A stretch of 64,000 nt of DNA, taken from the NCBI GenBank assembly GCA_044225825.1, contig JBGAIB010000004.1, forward strand, positions 124,001-188,000, read 5' to 3'. The first letter of the stretch is position 1. Each line of letters starts with the position of its first letter. The notes under the pieces were generated by a model. The model was not told where the DNA came from. It did no database searches and saw nothing but the letters and a program-made list of their open reading frames with translations. The translations under genes and the position numbers were made by a program. Below are positions 9,101-17,108 of the stretch, in pieces. This DNA is from Bog-950 sp044225825 (GTDB lineage: Bacteria; Bacteroidota; Bacteroidia; Chitinophagales; LD1).

Positions 9101-11793
9101 GAAATACCAGTACAGCCATTTTGGGTAACGGTACAAGTAAAATTGCCTGAACTGCTAGCGGTAATAGTTTGTGTGGTTGCACCATTGCTCCAGTTATAGC
9201 TGTCGAAACCCGCACCTGCATCAAGTGTAACGCTTCCTCCTGCACAAAAGGTGGTAGGTCCATTGGCGGTAATCGTAGCATTTACGGTAATAACACTAAT
9301 GGTGGTAGTTGCAGTGGCACTGCAGTTGGTAGCATTGCTTACGGTAACACTATAGGTACTGGTACCAGCCGGACTAACCGTTAGCGCGGCATTTGTGCTG
9401 GCATCGCTCCATACATAGGCGGTTCCTCCGCTGGCTGTAAGCGTGCTGCTGTTACCATTACAGATAGTATCGGCGGTTGTATTAATAGAAGCAACCGGGT
9501 TATTATTAACCGTAACACTGCCGATTGCGCTGGCGGTACAGTTATTAATATTGGTAACCGTTACAGTATAAGTTGTTGTAGCGGTTGGCGTAACGTTAAT
9601 GGTAGGGTTAATGGAACCGGTGCTCCATGCATAACTGGTACCACCACCGGCAGTTAAGGTAGTTGTATTGCCATTACAAATGGCTTGTGTAGATGGACTA
9701 ACGGAAGCTGCTGGAAGAGCATTAACGTTTACCTGAGCGGTGGCTGACGCCGAACAGTTATTGGCGTCGGTTGCAGTTACGCTATACGTGCTTTGTTGCG
9801 TGGGGTTAACTACCAGCGTACTAGAGGTGGAGTTATCACTCCAAACATACGATAGTCCCCCGCTGCCGGCTAAAGTAGCAGAAGAACCTTCGCATATAGT
9901 TGTGGTTGCAGGGGAAATACCTGCAAGCGGTAAGGGATTAACCGTAACCGTGCGTGAAACAGAAACTGAACAGTTGTTGTTATCTGTTACAGTTACGCTG
10001 TAGGTAGAGGTATTGGCCGGTGAAACGGTTAATGCCGCGTTGGTTGAGTTGTCGTTCCATATATAAGAACTTCCGCCTGATGCAGTTAATGTAGCACTGC
10101 CACCTGCGCAAATTGCTGCATTCGCCGGAGCAATACCGGCATTAGGGGCCGGATTTACGGTTACCACCGAAGATGCCGTAGAAGTGCAACTATTGGCATC
10201 AGTAACAGTAACTGAATACGTCGTGGTGTTCGCCGGAGTTACAGCAATGGCCTGGGTGGCAGCTCCGTTGCTCCATGCATAGCTGCTGCCTGCAGTGGCA
10301 TTTAACGTAGTGGAAACACCGGCGCAAACTGTTGCACTGGCCGGGCTGATGCTGGCTGTAACAGGGGTGTTAACATTTACAATGCGCGCCGCAGTTGCCG
10401 AGCAGGTATTAGCATCCGTAACTGTTACCGTATAGGTTGTTGTGCTTACCGGTGATACGGTAATGGCTGCAGAAGTAGCACTGGTATTCCAGGTATAGTT
10501 TGTTCCTCCACCGGCTGTTAGGGTTGCACTGTTACCACTGCAGATGGTTACCGATGCCGGCGAGATAGTTGCCGTCGGCAGTGAGTTAACAGTTACCTGA
10601 CGTGAAACGGATGCGGTGCAGCTATTGGCATCGCTAACGGTAACAGTGTAGGTTGTAGTAGATGAAGGAGACACTGTTATGGCCGCAGTAGTTGCCGTAG
10701 TATTCCAGGTATAGCCGGTACCGCCGCTGGCTGTAAGCGTGGCACTGCCGCCGGTACAAATGGCTGCGGTGGCAGGTAGGATACTGGCCGTGGGTGGTGT
10801 GTTTACCGTAACTTGGCGACTGGCTGTGGCAGTGCAGGTATTGGCTCCGGTAACCGTTACAGTATAGGTAGTAGTGGTAACCGGGTTAACGGTTATTGCT
10901 GCGGTAGTAGCGGCAGTGTTCCAAACATATGATGTTCCGCCTGAAGCAGTCAATGTTGCTGATGTGCCGCTGCAAATTGTTGCGGTGGCAGGAGATATAC
11001 TTGCGGTTGGGGCGGGATTAATGGTTATTGTTTTGCTGGCTGTAACCGAAGTGCAGGCGGCGTAAGCTGTAACTGTATAGGTACCTGCAGCAGTTACGTT
11101 AATGGAAGAGGTGATTGCACCGGTAGACCATTTGTAGGCATAGTAATTGGCGGCATTTATAGAAAGCGTAGCATTGCCTCCGCTACAAAATGCTGATGGA
11201 CCGGTAATGGTTGCCGCCGCAATACTGCCGCCCGTAGTTGCGGTGCGTCCGGCTGATAAGGTATCTACCGGAGCACAATTGCCTGATAGATCCGCTACGC
11301 GAACGTAATAGCGCAACCCAAGCGCTTCAGCATCCTGGTTGCCTACGGTAAAAGGGAAAATGCCTATCTGCACATTGGCTGATACAATAACATGTAATTT
11401 GTATTGGCCGGGAGCATCGTACGTGGTACCGGTTACCCGTATACAACCGGTAGCATTCCCGTTAATCTGGTTGGTGGAACTACCACTGCGCCAGCAAAGG
11501 CCGCAAGGGAGGTTCGACACAGTATCAATCCGTACCCAATTCAAATTGTAAGTGCTGGTGCCCTGTGTTACAGTAGAAGGTGTATGGAACTGCACAATTT
11601 GGTCGTAAGCCGAACCAATAACAGCGCAGGGCAAACTATCCGAAGGTGGAAAAAAGCCAACGGTTGTAATACTGCTGTTAGCGGTGCACACGGTGGAGCC
11701 TGAGGCACCGGCACAATGTTGCGCGTATAGCACGTGGGTAAATAAGGTAAAGGCGCACAGCAATACTGTGGCAGGGTAAAGTTTTAATTTCAT
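6151..11793 (-). CDS. Giant T9SS-exported surface protein with about 22 Ig-like repeats
   Basis: An 1880-residue secreted protein. A signal peptide (cleavage near VLYA-QH, residue 24) is followed by an N-terminal domain of about 165 residues containing SLPCAVIG, NLPCGLCWR and TGCIRV. About 21 clear and one divergent repeat of roughly 72 residues follow. Each has a Cys in an IC-x-G motif and a second Cys after TVTVTDAN, likely forming a disulfide, and a central YxW. The last 80 residues are a type IX sorting domain (MPNPANDVL ... GSFNTRFIKE). The repeats resemble PKD/Ig-like adhesin modules; a role in adhesion or as a surface fibre is inference. A paralogue lies at 22642-24744. No catalytic domain is visible. 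Confidence 0.88.
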   Translation of the reverse strand: MKLKLYPATVLLCAFTLFTHVLYAQHCAGASGSTVCTANSSITTVGFFPPSDSLPCAVIGSAYDQIVQFHTPSTVTQGTSTYNLNWVRIDTVSNLPCGLCWRSGSSTNQINGNATGCIRVTGTTYDAPGQYKLHVIVSANVQIGIFPFTVGNQDAEALGLRYYVRVADLSGNCAPVDTLSAGRTATTGGSIAAATITGPSAFCSGGNATLSINAANYYAYKWSTGAITSSINVTAAGTYTVTAYAACTSVTASKTITINPAPTASISPATATICSGTSATLTASGGTSYVWNTAATTAAITVNPVTTTTYTVTVTGANTCTATASRQVTVNTPPTASILPATAAICTGGSATLTASGGTGYTWNTTATTAAITVSPSSTTTYTVTVSDANSCTASVSRQVTVNSLPTATISPASVTICSGNSATLTAGGGTNYTWNTSATSAAITVSPVSTTTYTVTVTDANTCSATAARIVNVNTPVTASISPASATVCAGVSTTLNATAGSSYAWSNGAATQAIAVTPANTTTYSVTVTDANSCTSTASSVVTVNPAPNAGIAPANAAICAGGSATLTASGGSSYIWNDNSTNAALTVSPANTSTYSVTVTDNNNCSVSVSRTVTVNPLPLAGISPATTTICEGSSATLAGSGGLSYVWSDNSTSSTLVVNPTQQSTYSVTATDANNCSASATAQVNVNALPAASVSPSTQAICNGNTTTLTAGGGTSYAWSTGSINPTINVTPTATTTYTVTVTNINNCTASAIGSVTVNNNPVASINTTADTICNGNSSTLTASGGTAYVWSDASTNAALTVSPAGTSTYSVTVSNATNCSATATTTISVITVNATITANGPTTFCAGGSVTLDAGAGFDSYNWSNGATTQTITASSSGNFTCTVTQNGCTGISNTVVVTETANNLSPVLSATPSLNICPGGSALLDAGAGYDTYTWSTSANSQTISTASAGTYTVTVTSGTCSGTASAQVAVGNFPVAVSITPAGPVSVCAGTSVTLDGGNGYDDYNWSTGAATQTIQPSQTATYSLTVTKDFCTGSSSVQVTINPLPTAAISPASSTICAGASTTLTASGGNNYLWSDNSTTATLVVAPSGNSTYSVTVTDANQCTASATTTVAVNTLPTATIAPSTLTVCRNEPFSFTATGGTSYSWSDGANTAQINGTANTSIAYTLTVTDANQCTASAGATLTVNQLPTAAISPQQPSVCSGQSTTLTASGNGSYLWSDNSTATTLTVSPVSDTNYSVTVTDGNNCSASAATTVTVTNLVATISANGPTTFCSGGSVTLNATPAGATYLWSNGGTTDNITVTSSGTYNSSISLNGCTAVSNDITVTVIPSTVSVSIAASPSLNICAGGVSVLDAGTGYATYLWSTGSTTHLIAADSTGSYTVTVTQGGCAATAAATVNVGVFPVNATINPSGAQACSGDSILLDAGNSHQQYSWSNGSSSPQIFVLNTGSYTVTVTDANACSGTASASVLFNSRPQPAITPAGAQTICAGQSIPLSADATYDTYSWNTGAVSASIVATAAGNYSITVTQNGCSGYTTSPVTVTVNPLPIATVTPATSNVCSGSSATLTAAGGTSYVWDDASTQAIRTVIPTNLTNYTVTVTDGNGCSASASAAVGINPSPSVTILSSEPSNIICAGTNVDLYATGGSSFTWSTGATGASISVTPGSTNTYAVTVTDANNCSGASSQTIVVNSLPVPSVTSTQVGGGSDYLLQATPAGLTGYIWQQAVANDTTNQLHFNYPTNTDTFTANCVTNGGYYRVLVTDANGCSAASGYVTVPFCTAINELPQLVHFGVMPNPANDVLTVVYELNSDTQIKLTVLDITGRVVTETDGENQAAGKHKQQLSLTGITSGIYLLNFTTGKGSFNTRFIKE
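7342..7986 (-). repeat. Three-repeat super-module, copy 2 (within giant surface protein)
   Basis: Three consecutive Ig-like repeats in the order ANGPTTFC-, SPSLNICAGG- and NPSGAQACSG-. The same order occurs at 8635-9279 in this gene and at 23416-24054 in the paralogue. This copy and the one at 8635 are both 645 bp, in frame. Confidence 0.7.
8635..9279 (-). repeat. Three-repeat super-module, copy 1 (within giant surface protein)
   Basis: Repeats beginning ANGPTTFC-, TPSLNICPGG- and TPAGPVSVC-, joined by the linker GNFPVAV. The linker is identical in the paralogue and similar (GVFPVNA) in the other copy of this gene. Confidence 0.7.
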
Positions 11794-11917
11794 AGTGCAG
11801 TTGTTAGTGCAGGGTTGCTCAAGCGAAGATATAACGCCAAACAGGAAGTTTTACGCTGCTTAAGGTGTTAGAATCAGAGAGCTAAATCAGCTTTATAAGA
11901 ATGACAATGTGCTGAAT

Positions 11918-11946
11918 AAAAAACGCCCGCATAGGCGGGCGTTTTT
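11918..11946. terminator. Bidirectional terminator after tRNA-Cys
   Basis: A perfect 12-bp stem (AAAAACGCCCGC with GCGGGCGTTTTT) has a four-base loop ATAG. T-runs are available on both strands. It lies directly downstream of the minus-strand tRNA-Cys, which is its likely client. Confidence 0.85.
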
Positions 11947-11949
11947 GGG

Positions 11950-12020
11950 AGGTCGGAAGCGGATTCGAACCGCTGTACGAGCTTTTGCAGAGCTCTGCCT
12001 AGCCACTCGGCCATCCGACC
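11950..12020 (-). tRNA. tRNA-Cys (GCA)
   Basis: The reverse strand folds into a complete cloverleaf of 71 nt. The acceptor stem is GGTCGGA/TCCGACC. The anticodon stem GAGCT/AGCTC encloses the loop CTGCAAA, giving anticodon GCA. The T arm AGCGG-TTCGAAT-CCGCT and discriminator T follow. CCA is not encoded (the next bases are CCC). A strong terminator follows. Confidence 0.95.
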
Positions 12021-12093
12021 CTGCTTTAAAAGCGGGAGGCAAATATATTCAAAGTCACAAAATCAACAACATCAAAACACTAAAAGGCCTAAA

Positions 12094-12444
12094 CTATCCT
12101 TCTAATTCTACAAAAACACGTTCTACATTGCCTTTTAGAGGAGGATTATGTTTACTAACTCTCACTTTTAGCGATAGCAAACCCGGATGCGCTTCACGAA
12201 TACGGTCTAAAATACGCTTGCAAACATGCTCAATCAGTTTGGCGTGTATTTCCATTTCTTGACGTGTTAGGCGATAAACCTCTTCGTAGTCAATGGTTTT
12301 ATTTAACTGATCGGTTAATGCTGCTTCCGTAAGGTTGGTTTGCATATAAATATCCACGCTGTATTTGCCACCCAACACCTGTTCTTCTTTATAGTAGCCG
12401 TGGTGCGCATAAAACTGCATACCTTCCACTGCAATCAATCCCAT
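12094..12444 (-). CDS. folB: Dihydroneopterin aldolase
   Basis: FolB cleaves dihydroneopterin to hydroxymethyl-dihydropterin and glycolaldehyde in folate synthesis. The 116-residue length and the N-terminal VEGMQFYAHHGYYKEEQ segment are typical. DYEEVY near residue 70 and the C-terminal VRVSKHNPPLKGNVERV segment (K and PP around 97-105) are family features. It is a cytoplasmic enzyme. No other folate gene lies next to it. It is divergent from the acyl-CoA dehydrogenase gene across 130 bp and precedes tRNA-Cys on the same strand. Confidence 0.93.
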   Translation of the reverse strand: MGLIAVEGMQFYAHHGYYKEEQVLGGKYSVDIYMQTNLTEAALTDQLNKTIDYEEVYRLTRQEMEIHAKLIEHVCKRILDRIREAHPGLLSLKVRVSKHNPPLKGNVERVFVELEG

Positions 12445-12574
12445 GTGATATAAATTAGACTACAAGAATAATGCTTTTGACAGTTAAGAAAACCCAAAAT
12501 AAGGCATCTGACCCGTGTAGCATTCAAGATACCCCAATTCTATTATTTTCGCCCCCGCAACAATAACTGATATT

Positions 12575-13753
12575 ATGCGGAGCGATTTATACCAGGGTCA
12601 CGATTATTATCAAATTGATGACCTCTTAACTACCGAGCACAAACTGATTCGCGAATCGGTAAGAAACTATGTAAAACAAAAACTTAGCCCTATTGTAGAA
12701 GACTGCGCACAGCGTGCTGAGTTCCCTAAACATATTGTAAAAGAACTGGGCGAAATAGGCGCTTTCGGTCCAAGTATACCTGCCGAATACGGTGGGGGAG
12801 GTCTGGACGAAATTGCATACGGTATTATTATGCAGGAATTGGAGCGCTGCGATTCGGGCATTCGTTCCACTGCTTCCGTGCAGGGTTCACTGGTTATGTA
12901 TCCTATCTACAAATACGGTAACGAGGAACAGCGCAAAAAATACCTTCCTAAACTCGCAAAAGGCGAACTGTTTGGCTGCTTCGGCTTAACCGAACCCAAC
13001 CATGGTTCAAATCCTGCAGGTATGGAAACCCGTTTTGAAGATAAAGGCGACCACTACTTGTTGAATGGTGCCAAGATGTGGATTAGCAATAGTCCGCTGG
13101 CAGATATTGCAGTAGTGTGGGCCAAAAACGAAGAAGGCAAAATACGCGGATTGATTGTTGAACGCGGTATGGAAGGTTTCAGCACCCCAACCACGCATAA
13201 TAAATGGAGTTTACGTGTATCCATTACGGGCGAACTGGTGTTTAATAACGTAAAAGTGCCAAAGGAAAACCTGCTCCCAAATGTAGAAGGTATTAAAGGG
13301 CCATTAGGTTGCTTATCAACCGCCCGTTATGGCATCGCCTGGGGAGCTATTGGTGCCGCGCTTGATTGTTACGATACCGCGTTGCGTTATTCTAAAGAGC
13401 GCATACAGTTTGGCAAGCCAATCGGTCAGTTTCAGTTACAGCAAAAGAAGCTGGCTGAAATGATCACCGAAATAACCAAAGCGCAATTACTGGTTTGGCG
13501 TTTAGGTGTGCTCAAGAACGAAGGGAAGGCTACCCCTGCCCAGATTTCGATGGCTAAGCGCAACAGTTGCGAGATTGCCTTGGATGTGGCCCGTAATGCC
13601 CGGCAAATGCTGGGTGGAATGGGTATAACCGGCGAATACCCGATTATGCGTCACCTGATGAACCTGGAGACTGTGGTAACTTACGAGGGAACCCATGATA
13701 TCCACCTTCTAATTACGGGTATGGATGTAACAGGTTTAAACGCTTTTAGCTAA
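12575..13753 (+). CDS. Acyl-CoA dehydrogenase, glutaryl-CoA-dehydrogenase-like
   Basis: A 392-residue flavoprotein of the acyl-CoA dehydrogenase family. Motifs include LTEPNHGSNPAGM (FAD/substrate region), FGKPIGQFQLQQKKLAEM, and QMLGGMGITGEYPIMRH. The C-terminal VVTYEGTHDIH places the catalytic glutamate at E371, and this EGTHDIH form is characteristic of glutaryl-CoA dehydrogenase. That would convert glutaryl-CoA to crotonyl-CoA in lysine/tryptophan breakdown, with an electron-transferring flavoprotein as acceptor. The exact substrate is inferred. It appears monocistronic, followed by a 289-bp gap before dnaB in which I see only AT-rich spacer. Confidence 0.88.
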   Translation: MRSDLYQGHDYYQIDDLLTTEHKLIRESVRNYVKQKLSPIVEDCAQRAEFPKHIVKELGEIGAFGPSIPAEYGGGGLDEIAYGIIMQELERCDSGIRSTASVQGSLVMYPIYKYGNEEQRKKYLPKLAKGELFGCFGLTEPNHGSNPAGMETRFEDKGDHYLLNGAKMWISNSPLADIAVVWAKNEEGKIRGLIVERGMEGFSTPTTHNKWSLRVSITGELVFNNVKVPKENLLPNVEGIKGPLGCLSTARYGIAWGAIGAALDCYDTALRYSKERIQFGKPIGQFQLQQKKLAEMITEITKAQLLVWRLGVLKNEGKATPAQISMAKRNSCEIALDVARNARQMLGGMGITGEYPIMRHLMNLETVVTYEGTHDIHLLITGMDVTGLNAFS

Positions 13754-14042
13754 ACTACCTCTGATTTATTGGTTGATTTCCAGGCCTTTTGATGGATCAA
13801 ACGGGCTTGGTACCGCGTATTGTGGGCAGCCATGGATAGTTGTTCACAACTGAGGCACACTGCTGCCATTTTTTTGCGTTAATTTTAAAGGAAGACTTAA
13901 AAAATGTGGAAAAGTGGCGTGAAACTGTTTGTGGAACGGTGAGAAAATTATAACCCGAAAAAACTAAGAAATGACTGTGCGATAGTGAATTTTTGTCCCC
14001 CCGCAAAATTGAGCAAAAGCAAAACCAGAGAGGTAATATAGT

Positions 14043-15614
14043 ATGGCAGAACCGGTGGATTTGATACGTAAATCGTTGATTAAGAAGAGTAATCCGGAAG
14101 TAAATGCGCTGGACTACGGCAAACTTCCTCCCCAGGCTAAAGACCTGGAGGAAGCCGTTTTGGGCGCTGTTATGATTGAGGCGAATGCCATTAACGATGT
14201 CATGGACATTTTAAAGGATGAAGCTTTTTACGTAGATGCTCACCAGCGTATATGGAAAGCTATTCGCTTTTTGTTTCAAAACCAGGCACCGGTTGATTTG
14301 CTTACCGTTACCGAACAGTTAAAAAAGAACGGTGATCTGGAAGCTGCCGGTGGAGCTTTTTATGTGGCGCAGCTAACCAACAAAGTTGGTTCCGCAGCGA
14401 ACGTGGAGTTTCATGCAAGGATATTAGCTGAGAAGTATATTCAGCGTCAGCTTATCTCTTCATCAACCGAAATAATAAAGGATGCTTACGAAGACTCAAC
14501 CGATGTGTTTGAGTTGTTGGACAAGGCAGAGAAGAATCTGTTCACCATTGCAGAGAGTAACCTGAAACGTGCTTCTTCTGATATCGGGTCGTTGATTCTT
14601 AATGAGATTAAGGAACTGGATACCCGGATGAACAACAGCGAGGACCATCTGAATGGCGTTCCTTCAGGGTTTATTGATTTGGACCGTGCTACCGGCGGTT
14701 GGCAAAAGAGTGATCTCATCATCGTGGCCGCCCGTCCTGCTATGGGTAAAACCTCATTTACGCTGGCATTGGCGCGTAATGCTGCTGTTGACCATAACCG
14801 TCCTGTAGCGTTCTTTTCGTTAGAAATGTCGGCTGCCCAGTTGGCGCAGCGTCTGATTTCGATGGAAACCCACATTGCGGCAGATAAAATCAGAAGGGGT
14901 AGTCTGGAGAATTACGAATACGAAATTTTGACCAGTAAGGTCGATGGCCTGAAGAACAGCAAAATCTTTATTGACGATACACCTGCTATTAACGTTTTCG
15001 AATTGCGAAGCAAGTGCCGACGTTTAAAGCAGCAGCACGATATATCGATGGTAATTATTGACTACCTGCAGCTGATGAGCGGCAGTGTAGATAATAAAGG
15101 CGGCAACCGTGAACAGGAGATTTCGCAGATATCGCGTGCATTGAAAGGATTGGCCAAGGAATTGGAAATTCCCGTTATTGCGCTGTCACAGTTGTCGCGT
15201 GCCGTGGAAACACGCGGTGGCGATAAGAAGCCTATACTTTCCGACTTACGTGAATCTGGCGCTATCGAGCAGGACGCGGATATCGTAATTTTCCTTTACC
15301 GGGGCGAATACTACGGTATAGAAACCGACGTAGATGGTATGACCACTAAGGACATTGCCGAGATAATCATAGCCAAACACCGTAACGGTCCGGTTAAAAC
15401 CGTACGCACCCGCTTTATTAACCGTTATGCCAAGTTCGAGAACCTGGATGAGATCGGTGCTTCTGATTCTTATACCGAAATTCAGCAGAGCCGGGATGTG
15501 AAAACCGTAAAACGTTCCTCGCGTATGAACGATGAAGAAGGTGGCGACAACCAGGGCTTTGAAAGAAAGCATAAACAGGATGACTTTAATCCGGACGAAG
15601 AAGCACCATTCTAA
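14043..15614 (+). CDS. dnaB: Replicative DNA helicase DnaB
   Basis: The 523-residue protein has the DnaB N-terminal domain (about 15-125, beginning PPQAKDLEEAVLGAVM) and the RecA-like helicase domain. Walker A is ARPAMGKTSF near 229-238 and Walker B is the DYLQLM region near 340. SQLSRAVE and SDLRESGAIEQDAD motifs follow. The hexamer unwinds DNA at the replication fork with primase. The C-terminal ~50 residues are acidic/charged and probably disordered. No intein is visible. It converges on ung with a four-base gap. Confidence 0.96.
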   Translation: MAEPVDLIRKSLIKKSNPEVNALDYGKLPPQAKDLEEAVLGAVMIEANAINDVMDILKDEAFYVDAHQRIWKAIRFLFQNQAPVDLLTVTEQLKKNGDLEAAGGAFYVAQLTNKVGSAANVEFHARILAEKYIQRQLISSSTEIIKDAYEDSTDVFELLDKAEKNLFTIAESNLKRASSDIGSLILNEIKELDTRMNNSEDHLNGVPSGFIDLDRATGGWQKSDLIIVAARPAMGKTSFTLALARNAAVDHNRPVAFFSLEMSAAQLAQRLISMETHIAADKIRRGSLENYEYEILTSKVDGLKNSKIFIDDTPAINVFELRSKCRRLKQQHDISMVIIDYLQLMSGSVDNKGGNREQEISQISRALKGLAKELEIPVIALSQLSRAVETRGGDKKPILSDLRESGAIEQDADIVIFLYRGEYYGIETDVDGMTTKDIAEIIIAKHRNGPVKTVRTRFINRYAKFENLDEIGASDSYTEIQQSRDVKTVKRSSRMNDEEGGDNQGFERKHKQDDFNPDEEAPF

Positions 15615-15618
15615 AAAC

Positions 15619-16302
15619 CTATAATTGCCAGTTAATTGGTTCTTTTCCCTGCTGTTTTAATAGTTCGTTGGTTTTTGAAAAGTGCTTACACCCAAAGAAC
15701 ATCGTAGCGGAAAAAGGAGAGGGGTGCGCCGATTTTAAAACAAAGTGCCTCGAGGTATCAATCAATGCAGCCTTGTCCTGTGCAAATCTGCCCCACAGCA
15801 AAAACACCACCCCCTGCTTTTTATCAGATATGGTTTTAATTACGGCATCGGTAAAGGTGTGCCAACCTGCCTGCACATGCGAGTTAGGTTCGCTTTCATT
15901 TACCGTTAGCGAGGCGTTTAATAGAAGCACTCCCTGTTTCGCCCAACTTTCCAGGTTGCCATGCGATGGTGGTTCTATACCCAGGTCCGATTTAATCTCC
16001 TTAAAAATATTTACAAGCGATGGCGGCGGCTTAACTCCCTGTGGCACTGAAAAACACAAACCATGCGCCTGCCCGGGTCCATGGTAAGGGTCTTGCCCCA
16101 GAATAACCACTTTTACCTTATCGAAAGGCGTAAGGTTAAAAGCATTGAAAATCAAGGAGCCAGGAGGATATACTTTTTTTCCATTCAATTTTTGCTGTTG
16201 AATAAAACCTTTTATCTGGCTGAAATAGGGCTGTGCAAATTCATGCGCCAGGGCCTCTTTCCAGGATTCCTCGATTTGTACATTTGTTGGATTTTCGCTC
16301 AT
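15619..16302 (-). CDS. ung: Uracil-DNA glycosylase
   Basis: Family 1 uracil-DNA glycosylase of 227 residues, which removes uracil from DNA at the start of base excision repair. The water-activating motif GQDPYHGPGQAHGLCFS places the catalytic Asp at D71. The DNA-binding motif is HPSPFS (H191), with Phe where E. coli has Leu. LLLNASLTV and the FFGCKHFSKTN end are also conserved. It is cytoplasmic. The start is the ATG at MSENPTN. It diverges from the response-regulator operon across about 120 bp. Confidence 0.96.
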   Translation of the reverse strand: MSENPTNVQIEESWKEALAHEFAQPYFSQIKGFIQQQKLNGKKVYPPGSLIFNAFNLTPFDKVKVVILGQDPYHGPGQAHGLCFSVPQGVKPPPSLVNIFKEIKSDLGIEPPSHGNLESWAKQGVLLLNASLTVNESEPNSHVQAGWHTFTDAVIKTISDKKQGVVFLLWGRFAQDKAALIDTSRHFVLKSAHPSPFSATMFFGCKHFSKTNELLKQQGKEPINWQL

Positions 16303-16412
16303 AACTTCGGTAAACGTGCGGCAAGATAGAAAAGTCGTATCCTCTGCTAAAGGCCATATACAAACTGTGTTAACATTAACGAATATCTAATGGATAGTAT
16401 GGCGGCAGTACT

Positions 16413-16420
16413 TAAATTTG
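16413..16420 (+). promoter_or_regulatory. TAnnTTTG -7 promoter element for the two-component operon
   Basis: TAAATTTG is an exact -7 match with four bases between it and the response-regulator ATG. The spacing equals that at nnr and implies a leaderless transcript. Confidence 0.5.
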
Positions 16421-16424
16421 TTGT

Positions 16425-17108
16425 ATGCACCTGTTATTAATAGAAGACGAGCGTAAAACGGCCAGTGCCATTCAAAAGGGACTGGAAGAGGAAGGTTATG
16501 AAGTGGATGTGGCGTATGATGGCGAAGAAGGCCTTCGTTTGTTGGACCGCAGCCATTATAACCTGGTAATTTCCGATATCATAATGCCGAAAGTAAACGG
16601 TCTGGAACTCTGCAAACGGGTAGCTGAAACACAGGCCAACCTACCGGTGTTGTTGCTTACTGCGCTAAGTTCGAAGGATGATCTGGTAGATGGCTTTGCA
16701 GCAGGAGCCTACGATTATCTTACCAAACCTTTTGATTTCAGGGAATTACTCGCACGCATCAAAGTATTAACCCGCAAAGGCGCAGCTGGGCAACCCGAGG
16801 TTACGGTTTTAACCTATGCCGATGTAGAAATGCATTTAAAGGATAAGCGCGTTACAAGAGCCGGTAAAACAATTCAACTAACAGCTAAAGAATTTAACCT
16901 GTTAGAATACTTTATGCGCAGGCCCGAAACAGTAATAGCTCGGGCCGAGCTGGCACGTGATATCTGGAATGTGGACTTTAACACCTGGACTAATATTGTG
17001 GAAGTTTATATTAACTACCTGCGTAACAAGATGGATAAGCCCTTTGACTCGCGCCTGATACACAACGTGCATGGCATGGGCTATATTTTCAGGAAGGCAG
17101 AGGCATGA
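16425..17108 (+). CDS. OmpR-family response regulator
   Basis: A 227-residue two-domain regulator. The receiver domain (1-115) has the acidic pair ED at 7-8, phosphoacceptor D51 in VISDIIMPKVNG, and K101 in LTKPFDF. The C-terminal winged helix (about 130-225) carries QLTAKEFNLLEYFMRRP and VEVYINYLRNKMD, typical of OmpR/PhoB DNA-binding domains. Its partner is the histidine kinase that begins four bases before its stop, so the two are translationally coupled. Target genes are not known from sequence. The combination resembles CusR/QseB-type pairs. Confidence 0.94.
   Translation: MHLLLIEDERKTASAIQKGLEEEGYEVDVAYDGEEGLRLLDRSHYNLVISDIIMPKVNGLELCKRVAETQANLPVLLLTALSSKDDLVDGFAAGAYDYLTKPFDFRELLARIKVLTRKGAAGQPEVTVLTYADVEMHLKDKRVTRAGKTIQLTAKEFNLLEYFMRRPETVIARAELARDIWNVDFNTWTNIVEVYINYLRNKMDKPFDSRLIHNVHGMGYIFRKAEA

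Noticed and set aside
9740..11065. Plus-strand frames opposite the giant repeat gene
   Set aside because: They arise from repeat composition; hydrophobic, low-complexity translations.
6151..11793. CRISPR-like or satellite repeat array
   Set aside because: The period is about 216 bp, in frame, and encodes a coherent secreted protein.
13754..14042. Replication origin upstream of dnaB
   Set aside because: No cluster of DnaA boxes; GTGGAAAAG-like words are too few. dnaB and recF here do not mark oriC.
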